From assembly GCA_910575565.1 (NCBI GenBank), contig CAJTFL010000004.1, positions 124,001 to 188,000 of the forward strand: DNA of 64,000 nucleotides. Reading direction: 5' to 3'. Position numbers and translations under genes: made by a program. Position 1 is the stretch's first letter. The number at the start of each line of letters is the position of its first letter. The notes under the pieces were generated by a model that saw only the letters and a program-made list of their open reading frames with translations, did no database searches and was not told where the DNA came from. This document shows, piece after piece, positions 24,687-31,240 of this stretch. The stretch is from Lachnospiraceae bacterium. GTDB lineage: Bacteria > Bacillota > Clostridia > Lachnospirales > Lachnospiraceae.

Positions 24687-26738
24687 TTACGCGCTTTCCA
24701 GTACCTGGCGCACCTTCACCACGATAGGCTCCAGATTCTGATTCAGCCGTTTTACCATCTCCAATGCTTCGTCGCATTCCTTTTCCATCTGCTTGCGGCG
24801 CACTTCATTCTCCGTAATGTCCTTCTTAATGCTGTCCATGGTATTTTCGGTATCCTTAAGGAGGCGCTCGCATTCCTCTTCCATGCCGGAGATCAGCTCC
24901 TTAAAGCGCCCGTCCACCAGATCATACACCCATTTTTCCAGCTCCCGGCCATTGCGCATCTCATAAATCATATTCCGGATATTTTCCATCATCGAGCTTT
25001 TCATGGCTTCCAGCTCTTTTTTCCCTATATCCTTTGAAAAGAAAACTCCCGTCAGCGTCCTTCCGGCCAGTCCGCCGCTGATGCAGCTGATGACGATCAA
25101 GGGCAGGGCGGCTACGGACATAGAGGCCAGCATGACCGCCATGGAGTAAGTGGCCACCCAGCTGACCACGCCGCCGCTGATGGCTCCCTTCACCCCGGCA
25201 TTCTTATAACCGGACACAATGCCGCCGATCCCTAAGCCGCCAAACAGCGTGTCAATGCCGTATGCCAGCAGCTCCGTCTTATCAAACCCTCTGCTTTTGC
25301 CGCTGATATTTAACTGCAGATCATTGATCCGCCTGGAAACGTCATTAATGAACTCGCCCAGGCGGAGGGCCTCCTGGCCGATAATCGTTTCCATGCGCAT
25401 CTGCAGTTTTTCCGCCAGGATTGCCATGGAAGCCTCCATCTTATTGGACACTGCCTTTTGCAGCTGTTCCCCTGCAGCCTCCTGGCCTTCCTTGGTGGTC
25501 AGCGCCTTTAAGTCCAGGCTTCCCGCCACCCGTTCCACTTCTTCCTTTAATTCTTTTTCCAGCTGGGGGTAGAACTGAAGCACTTCGCCCTCCAGCTGGC
25601 GGCGCACATCCGCCGCGCCGTTTTGCAGCCTCTTTCTCTCGCTTTTCTTCCTCTGCCTTAGCTCCTGGATCTGCTCTAAGGCCTCCTGCTGGCAGTGCCC
25701 AAACTCCTCGGCGTTTAATGCCAGGGCGCTTTTCCTTGTCACCACCGCCTGCGCCAGCTCGCTGGAGGTGCGCTGGATAATGCTTAAGGGACTGCCCAGC
25801 TCCAGCGCCCCCCTTTCCTCCGTCAGCATATGGGTCAGCACTTCCTCAAACTTCTGCGTGCCGCTCTGCTCAATCAGCTTCGTATCGCCTTCCAGCTTCC
25901 CGTCCAAAGCATCCAGTGCCGAGATAGGATAAACCCGGATGCTGCCGATCTTTAGCTTCGCTTCCGCGTATTCCCGGGAATCCTTCCCGTAGATTGACTC
26001 CATCTTCTCCATAACGCTGGTCTGGATCTTCTCCCGGATGCCCTCCACCACACGTTCCCTGTCAGCGGCCCGGCGCACGATATCGATTTTATTCACCAGG
26101 AAAATCAGGCGGCTTAAGTCGCTGGACATCAGCTTATTGCGGACGAATTCCGCCTCGCTCATGCTAAAGGGATTATCCGGCGTCAGCACCATGATTACCG
26201 CATCCAGCTTAGGGATCACTTCCTCGCTGATCCGGTTCATCCGCTCGTCATCGTTTAACCCTGGCGTATCCACAATATCCACGCCGTTCTGGCAGAAACG
26301 GCAGGGATAGTAAACCACTGCTTCCTCCACCTCCGCCGCACGGCTCTCATTCTCCTGGGTCAGCTTTGTCACATAGGAAGAAAGCTCATCCACCCCTATG
26401 CTTTTCACCCTTCCGTCCTGGAGCTTTAATTCCACATGGGGCGTTAAATCGTAAGTCACCCGGTTCATGGTCGCCGAGCAGGGCAGGATGTCCGCCGGCA
26501 TAATCTCCTTCTCCAGCATGGAATTAATCACGGTGCTTTTGCCCCGCTTAAACTCACCCATAACGCCTACGGAAAACTTATGGGTCGCCAGCTTTTCCCG
26601 GCTGTTTTCCACGCTCCTTAAGCTCTCCTCCAGGTTCATCCGGCTGCACACCTTTCCCAGCTCCGTCAGGCTGGTGCTCACCTGCGTCACCATACTCTGG
26701 TATGTGGAATAATCGGTTGCCGCATTTTCGTTCTGCAT
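24687..26738 (-). CDS. Dynamin-like GTPase 2 with membrane segments
   Basis: A 683-residue large GTPase with all four G motifs intact: G1 GEFKRGKSTV (about 61-70), G2 in PCSATMNRV, G3 DTPG (IVDTPGLND), G4 NKID (FLVNKIDIV). Long coiled-coil helices flank a hydrophobic region at about 490-565 (GGLGIGGIVSGY and the stretch VISCISGGLAG), which would form a paired membrane-spanning or paddle element, as in bacterial dynamins such as BDLP/DynA. It is likely the membrane-anchored member of the set. Second gene of the operon, 19 nt after dynamin 1. Confidence 0.93.
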   Translation of the reverse strand: MQNENAATDYSTYQSMVTQVSTSLTELGKVCSRMNLEESLRSVENSREKLATHKFSVGVMGEFKRGKSTVINSMLEKEIMPADILPCSATMNRVTYDLTPHVELKLQDGRVKSIGVDELSSYVTKLTQENESRAAEVEEAVVYYPCRFCQNGVDIVDTPGLNDDERMNRISEEVIPKLDAVIMVLTPDNPFSMSEAEFVRNKLMSSDLSRLIFLVNKIDIVRRAADRERVVEGIREKIQTSVMEKMESIYGKDSREYAEAKLKIGSIRVYPISALDALDGKLEGDTKLIEQSGTQKFEEVLTHMLTEERGALELGSPLSIIQRTSSELAQAVVTRKSALALNAEEFGHCQQEALEQIQELRQRKKSERKRLQNGAADVRRQLEGEVLQFYPQLEKELKEEVERVAGSLDLKALTTKEGQEAAGEQLQKAVSNKMEASMAILAEKLQMRMETIIGQEALRLGEFINDVSRRINDLQLNISGKSRGFDKTELLAYGIDTLFGGLGIGGIVSGYKNAGVKGAISGGVVSWVATYSMAVMLASMSVAALPLIVISCISGGLAGRTLTGVFFSKDIGKKELEAMKSSMMENIRNMIYEMRNGRELEKWVYDLVDGRFKELISGMEEECERLLKDTENTMDSIKKDITENEVRRKQMEKECDEALEMVKRLNQNLEPIVVKVRQVLESA

Positions 26739-26757
26739 CGTTTTGCCTCCTTATTTC

Positions 26758-28542
26758 TTATCTCAACAGCTCCTTAAGAAACGCCTGCTGCAAAGCGGCA
26801 TTCTCCTGCCGCAGGCCTTTCAGCCGCTCACTGTATCCCTCACTTTGCGCCTGTCGGATATTTTCGGCGCAAATCTCCTCTTCTTTCCGGCATTTAACTC
26901 CTACCTCCTGCACCAGCGGCTTTAAAAAGGCAGACACCCTGGCACAGGCCCCATCCAGCTGTTCGCCAATGGCCTCCTTCCTGCGCCTGGCGTAGCTGTC
27001 AAGGGAACGTTCCGCCGAAGCCTTCACCCAGCGGATAATGTCCGCCTGCAAAAGCTGTTCCTTGGCCGGGGTCAGCGGAATATCCCACCCGAAGGGCTGC
27101 GCCCGTTCCTCCAGCCGGATTCCGGGGTTTTGCGTCACCAGCGCCGCCAGCTGCGCTTCCGCCTGGGGGCATTTTACGCCTGCCATCGCCAAAACCCCCC
27201 TTAACCTGCCGGACAGCTGTGTACTGCTGTCGGCAATCTCCTCCCAAAAACTTTTCCGCAGCTGCGGATCCAGCTTTGACCGGATCATTTTGGTGGTTTC
27301 CTGGAACGCTTCTATCCGCTGTTTTTTCAGCGCTTCATCCAACACATCCGCATCCATCTGCCGGATCCCGGACAGGCAGCGGATAAATCCCTGGATGATC
27401 TCGGCCTTTGCCTCCTTTGCAAACTGGTTGACGGTTCCGTACATCCGCACCCTGGCCGAATCGGCCAGCAGCTTCGCCCCCTCCTCCGCCATCCTGGCAA
27501 AGGCCGTCCTTTGCTCCCTTAAGGCTTTTTGCCTCTGCTCAAACCGCACCGGCATACCAGCAGCCAAATCTTCATACTCCCGGCAGACTTCCTCAATCGC
27601 CGCCATGGCTTTTTCAATGGCGCTGTTATTCTGGCTGCCTAAAATCAGCTTAGGCAGCTCTTTATTCAGGCGCAGGAAACCGCTTTCTTCCAAAAGCTCC
27701 ATATCCCCCAGCTCCCTTGCCTCCAGGGCATCTACCGAGGAAACGCCAAACTGCTTAAGCTGCCCGAATATCCGCCGGTACTTTTCAAAAATCGGATCCT
27801 CCGGCGGATGCCGCTTTTCCAGCTTCTCCTTCACCTTCCCACAGATCCGCTCCTGCAAGTAGGAAAGAAGCCTCTCCCGTTCCCTGGGCCGCACGGAGTC
27901 AATATACGTCACCACCACCACAATCTGGCAGATCTCCGGGCTTTCTAAAAGCTGCACCATAAAATTACATTCCGTATCCCCAAAAGGAAGGTTCGCCGAA
28001 ACGGCCACAATCGCCAAATCAATCTGATCCAGCTTGGAAACCGTTACCTGGTTCATGGTGTCGTCGTCATTCATCCCCGGCGTATCGATAAGATCCACAT
28101 AGTTCTGGCAGAATACGGAAGGGTACTCCACCACCGCTTCCCGGATACGGGCCGCCTGTTCTTTGGACTCCCCAGTCAGCTTCGTCACATAGTCCGCCAG
28201 CTGCCCAATCTCTACCTCCTGGGCACTCCCGTCCTTATAGCATAAGCAGGCTCTGGGAACCGCGCCATAGGTAATCCGGTTAATCGTAGCCGTAGTGGGG
28301 CTGGCGTCCACCGGCAGCACTGCCTGCCCTAAAAGGGCGTTGATAAAGCTGCTCTTTCCCCGCTTAAACTCCCCTACCACTGCCACACGGAACCGCCTGG
28401 TTTTAATGCGCTCCTGCTCTTTTGCCACCCTGGCCAGCAAAGCCTCCCTTTCGCGGCAGGGCACGGCCTGCTCCAGTGCCTGCCGCAGCCGGATTAAATA
28501 TTCATAAATCTGAAAATCATAGCTTTTGTAATCAACCGCCAT
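26758..28542 (-). CDS. Dynamin-like GTPase 1 (first gene of the operon)
   Basis: A 594-residue large GTPase. G1 is GEFKRGKSSF (about 57-66), G2 lies in DASPTTATIN, G3 is DTPG (LIDTPGMND), and G4 is TYID (VVVTYIDSV), a degenerate NKxD. No obvious transmembrane segment: helical stalk of about 250 residues, so it may act as soluble partner to the membrane-bound dynamin 2. A QEVGVKCRKEEEI coiled-coil tail is seen at the C-terminus. The leader upstream is about 170 nt long with a strong hairpin. Paired or tandem bacterial dynamins usually work as hetero-oligomers in membrane fusion, repair or phage resistance. Confidence 0.92.
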   Translation of the reverse strand: MAVDYKSYDFQIYEYLIRLRQALEQAVPCREREALLARVAKEQERIKTRRFRVAVVGEFKRGKSSFINALLGQAVLPVDASPTTATINRITYGAVPRACLCYKDGSAQEVEIGQLADYVTKLTGESKEQAARIREAVVEYPSVFCQNYVDLIDTPGMNDDDTMNQVTVSKLDQIDLAIVAVSANLPFGDTECNFMVQLLESPEICQIVVVVTYIDSVRPRERERLLSYLQERICGKVKEKLEKRHPPEDPIFEKYRRIFGQLKQFGVSSVDALEARELGDMELLEESGFLRLNKELPKLILGSQNNSAIEKAMAAIEEVCREYEDLAAGMPVRFEQRQKALREQRTAFARMAEEGAKLLADSARVRMYGTVNQFAKEAKAEIIQGFIRCLSGIRQMDADVLDEALKKQRIEAFQETTKMIRSKLDPQLRKSFWEEIADSSTQLSGRLRGVLAMAGVKCPQAEAQLAALVTQNPGIRLEERAQPFGWDIPLTPAKEQLLQADIIRWVKASAERSLDSYARRRKEAIGEQLDGACARVSAFLKPLVQEVGVKCRKEEEICAENIRQAQSEGYSERLKGLRQENAALQQAFLKELLR

Positions 28543-28576
28543 TTCCCGCCCTCATCTTCCGTCTGTTTTACGCTGC

Positions 28577-28627
28577 AAAAAAACCGCCGCAAAGCAGAAG
28601 GCACAGTACACAAGCCTTGTACTGCGC
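28577..28627 (-). promoter_or_regulatory. Leader hairpin and U-tract upstream of the dynamin operon
   Basis: Minus strand: hairpin GCGCAGTACAAG/CTTGTGTACTGTGC (28601-28627), then about 17 nt, then TTTTTTT (28577-28583). The U-tract does not follow the stem directly, so simple termination is doubtful, but the arrangement could be an attenuator or RNA-protective structure 35 nt before the dynamin 1 start. Confidence 0.4.
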
Positions 28628-28717
28628 CAACAATTGCCCTGCCCCCTTCTACAGCTTGTGCTGCCAGAACCTTTTCCTGCCCCATGCCCTAACTGGCATG
28701 GGATCCGCATAATTAAC

Positions 28718-28746
28718 ATTATATATGATTCCTGCCCGCTTGTCCA
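28718..28746 (-). promoter_or_regulatory. Promoter of the dynamin operon
   Basis: Minus strand TGGACA (28741-28746), 17-nt spacer, perfect TATAAT (28718-28723). The same module, including the spacer (GGAATCATA), occurs in front of cvfB at 20950-20978. Confidence 0.8.
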
Positions 28747-28817
28747 GCTAAGATCCTGGCTTCCCTCCATATTTAACTGGCCAAAGTAAAATAACCGTCT
28801 CCAATTTATCCTAGCAC

Positions 28818-28846
28818 TTGACAACCCGCCCCAAAAGCCCTAAACT
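28818..28846 (+). promoter_or_regulatory. Promoter of the small wall-binding protein
   Basis: Perfect TTGACA (28818-28823), 17-nt spacer, TAAACT (28841-28846), giving a leader of about 28 nt. Confidence 0.75.
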
Positions 28847-28879
28847 TGTAGTAAAAGAAAAGGTGAAAGGGGTTGCATA

Positions 28880-29212
28880 ATGATGAAAACAATCACAAAA
28901 CGCATTGCCGCCTTAGGGCTGGCATCGGCTATGGCTCTTGGCTGCGCAGTAACAGGCTTTGCCGGAGAATGGAAGCATGACGGGATCGGCTGGTGGTATC
29001 AGAAAGATGACGATACCTACATGAACAATACCTTCTGGACCGATGAAAACGGATACACTTATTATTTTACCGGAAAAGGCTACATGGTAACAGGCTGGAA
29101 GGAAATCCAGAACGTGTGGTACTACTTCGATGAAACCACCGGCGCCATGTGGAAAGGCGGCGCCACTCCCGACGGCAACTGGGTAGGCGCCGATGGCGCT
29201 TGGGTGCATTAA
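28880..29212 (+). CDS. Small secreted wall-repeat protein (110 aa)
   Basis: A 110-residue exported protein made only of a signal peptide (1-28; ALGLASAMALGCAVTGFAG) and about three to four choline-binding-type aromatic repeats (GIGWWYQKDDDTYMNN, GYTYYFTGKGYMVTGW, VWYYFDETTGAMWKG). No catalytic domain is present, so it may occupy wall choline sites or be a subunit of a surface assembly. It has a near-consensus promoter at 28818 and a bidirectional terminator at 29243. Its end motif (GATPDGNWVGADGAWVH) is almost the same as that of the carboxypeptidase at 55204 (TTPDGYPVGSDGAWIQ). Confidence 0.85.
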   Translation: MMKTITKRIAALGLASAMALGCAVTGFAGEWKHDGIGWWYQKDDDTYMNNTFWTDENGYTYYFTGKGYMVTGWKEIQNVWYYFDETTGAMWKGGATPDGNWVGADGAWVH

Positions 29213-29242
29213 GCGCATCAACAGCGCATTAACGGAAAAGCC

Positions 29243-29347
29243 AAAAAGGGCTGCCGCAAAACTTAGCGCTTCCACACTATCCCGCGGAATTTGCCAAATA
29301 TCCGCTTGATATTGCGGGAATCTGCTGTTTTGCGGCAGCCCCTTTTT
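29243..29347. terminator. Long bidirectional terminator, GGCTGCYGCAAAA family (copy 1)
   Basis: Arms GGGCTGCCGCAAAAC (29248-29262) and GTTTTGCGGCAGCCC (29327-29341) flanked by A5 on the left and T5 on the right, with about 64 nt between. It separates two convergent genes. Relatives are at 36809-36909 and 55076-55179. Confidence 0.8.
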
Positions 29348-29395
29348 ATTTCCCCTTACCTTTATTTTTCCTTATTTTCCCTTTGCCTTATTCCT

Positions 29396-30694
29396 TCACA
29401 TCTGATCTACATCTACCCGGTCAATCATAATATTTAAAATCTCCGTATCGGTCATCCTCATGCCCACACGGCCAATATATCCCATGCTCTTAATGGTCGC
29501 TTCCAGATCATCCTGGATGATTCCTTCCCCTGGCTGGAAAGATACGTGCTTCATGGCCATATAATGAGCCAGGATGGCGGCGTCTACCGCCGAGGCAATC
29601 TTAGCCGCGCAGGATGCCTTAGCCCCATCGCAGACAATGCCGCCCACATTCCCGATGGTATTAATGATGGTCAGGCTCACTTCCTCATAAGTGCCGCCCC
29701 TCAGGTAAGTGATGGCCGCCCCGGCGCCGCAGGCTGCGCTGACCGCTCCGCAGTAGGCGGACAGGCTGCCAATATATTTTTTCTGATGGATGGAGATCAG
29801 GTTCGCCACCACCAGGGCGCGGTACAGCTGTTCCTTCGTGGCATCGTACTCCTTGGCATACTCAATCACCGGAAGGGATACGGTCATGCCCTGGTTTCCG
29901 CTTCCTGAATTAATCACTACCGGCATGGAACAGCCGCCCATCCTGGCATCCGAACCGGCAGCCGCCTTCGCCCTGGCCCGGGTGCGCACATCATTGCCAA
30001 ATACATCTAAAAGCGTCCGCCCGATCTGTGCCCCGTAAGGATGGATCACCCCTTCCCGGGAAATGGCGGTATTCTTCTCAATCTGATCGCCAATCACTTC
30101 TTCCACGTCCGCCAAATCCACGGTGTCCGCAAAGTTAAGGATATCCCTAACGTTTAACAGGGACTTATCCCCCTTTTCCGAAGCGCTTTCACTGATCTTG
30201 TGCTCATAGATCACCTTCCCGTCTTTGACAATCTTGGTAATCAAGGTATGGCGGTTAATAATGGTCACTTCGGCGCTGTGCTCCCCGGCAAACACCTTCG
30301 CCACGATGTACAAATTTTCCACTCCTTCCTGGAGCGCACACCGGCAGAACCCCTTGGCTACCAGCTCTCTGGTCTTTTGAATATGCTCTTTTGTAACCTG
30401 CTCCAAAACCTCCAGTTCCTTTTTGGCATCCCCTCCTACTACCCCGAGGACAGCCGCCACGTCGATCCCCTTAAGCCCCCCGGAGTTTGGCACGGTAACG
30501 CCTTTTACATTCTTAATGATATTTCCGCTGCAGCACATCTCCATGGATTCCGGCATCTGCCCAAGGATCTCCCTGGCCTTTGCCGCCCCATAGGCAATGG
30601 CAATAGGCTCCGTACAGCCCAGAGCCGGAACCAGCTCATCCTTTAAGATCGTCACGTAATTGTCATACACCCTTTTTTCTAATTGTGCGTTCAT
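29396..30694 (-). CDS. L-cysteine desulfidase family (CyuA / UPF0597)
   Basis: A 432-residue cytoplasmic iron-sulfur protein of the serine dehydratase alpha-like superfamily. Typical family elements are PALGCTEPIAIAYGAAKA near the N-terminus, MCCSGNIIKNVKGV, VTVPNSGGLKG, and a late INTIGNVGGIVCDGAKASCA segment; the cysteines in these motifs bind the 4Fe-4S cluster. Members degrade L-cysteine to pyruvate, ammonia and sulfide (or act on related amino acids). Start at 30694, with GGAGGGGAA upstream; 15 further residues are possible. Monocistronic with promoter at 30787. Relevant to sulfide release by gut anaerobes. Confidence 0.92.
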   Translation of the reverse strand: MNAQLEKRVYDNYVTILKDELVPALGCTEPIAIAYGAAKAREILGQMPESMEMCCSGNIIKNVKGVTVPNSGGLKGIDVAAVLGVVGGDAKKELEVLEQVTKEHIQKTRELVAKGFCRCALQEGVENLYIVAKVFAGEHSAEVTIINRHTLITKIVKDGKVIYEHKISESASEKGDKSLLNVRDILNFADTVDLADVEEVIGDQIEKNTAISREGVIHPYGAQIGRTLLDVFGNDVRTRARAKAAAGSDARMGGCSMPVVINSGSGNQGMTVSLPVIEYAKEYDATKEQLYRALVVANLISIHQKKYIGSLSAYCGAVSAACGAGAAITYLRGGTYEEVSLTIINTIGNVGGIVCDGAKASCAAKIASAVDAAILAHYMAMKHVSFQPGEGIIQDDLEATIKSMGYIGRVGMRMTDTEILNIMIDRVDVDQM

Positions 30695-30786
30695 TTTCCC
30701 CTCCATTTTGGTTCTCCAATCCTCATCCGTTTCCCGCATTGATTTTCCCTTGGTCTTATTCCGCGCTCAATCACACCATCACTATA

Positions 30787-30815
30787 ATCATATCAATAAT
30801 CATATCAGTTGTCAA
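30787..30815 (-). promoter_or_regulatory. Promoter of the cysteine desulfidase gene
   Basis: Minus strand TTGACA (30810-30815), 17-nt spacer, TATGAT (30787-30792). The spacer and -10 contain a direct repeat of GATATGATTAT, a possible regulator site. Confidence 0.7.
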
Positions 30816-30860
30816 GAAAACTCCGAGCGATGATTTTGCTGCATAAAAGTTTTTCTATAC

Positions 30861-30919
30861 AAAATCTGCCGTCCGTTCAGCCCGCGCCATTCGCAAAACC
30901 GCGCTTACGCGCTTTCCGC
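30861..30919 (+). repeat. 59-bp dispersed repeat (copy 1)
   Basis: AAAATCTGCCGTCCGTTCAG through GCGCTTTCCGC is identical over 59 nt to 36931-36989. It contains a GCGCTTACGCGC palindrome. It lies between the tRNA-Gln terminator and the cysteine desulfidase promoter. Confidence 0.9.
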
Positions 30920-30924
30920 AACGC

Positions 30925-30958
30925 AAAAAAAGAGCCTTCTGCCCACCAGAAGACCCTC
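30925..30958 (-). terminator. Terminator of tRNA-Gln
   Basis: Minus strand imperfect stem GAGGGTCTTCTG/CAGAAGGCTC (30932-30958) followed by TTTTTTT, directly after the tRNA. Confidence 0.8.
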
Positions 30959-30961
30959 AAC

Positions 30962-31033
30962 CTGGGCTACAAGGATTCGAACCTTGAAATGACGGAGTCA
31001 GAGTCCGTTGCCTTACCATTTGGCGATAGCCCA
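30962..31033 (-). tRNA. tRNA-Gln (anticodon CUG)
   Basis: Seventy-two-nt cloverleaf. The acceptor stem TGGGCTA/TAGCCCA (with G discriminator), the D arm (GCCAAATGGTAAGGC), the anticodon stem ACGGA/TCCGT with loop CTCTGAC (anticodon CTG) and the T arm (CAAGG TTCGAATC CTTG) are all present. CCA is not encoded. It reads CAG codons; the UUG isoacceptor must be elsewhere. A terminator follows after 3 nt. Confidence 0.95.
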
Positions 31034-31240
31034 AAACTAACTTGCTGCATTTCCTGCAACGATTTGTATTATACAATAGGACGGAAGATTCGTCAAGCCC
31101 TTTTTCTATATTTTGCAACAAGACATCAACACAAAAATTATGCTGCAAAATACAGGATTCCTGCAATATCCGGCGGTATGCTTTTCCATGCCATATACCG
31201 CGAAATCCTCTTATTTTGCAGCATCTTCGTTTATTTTCTC

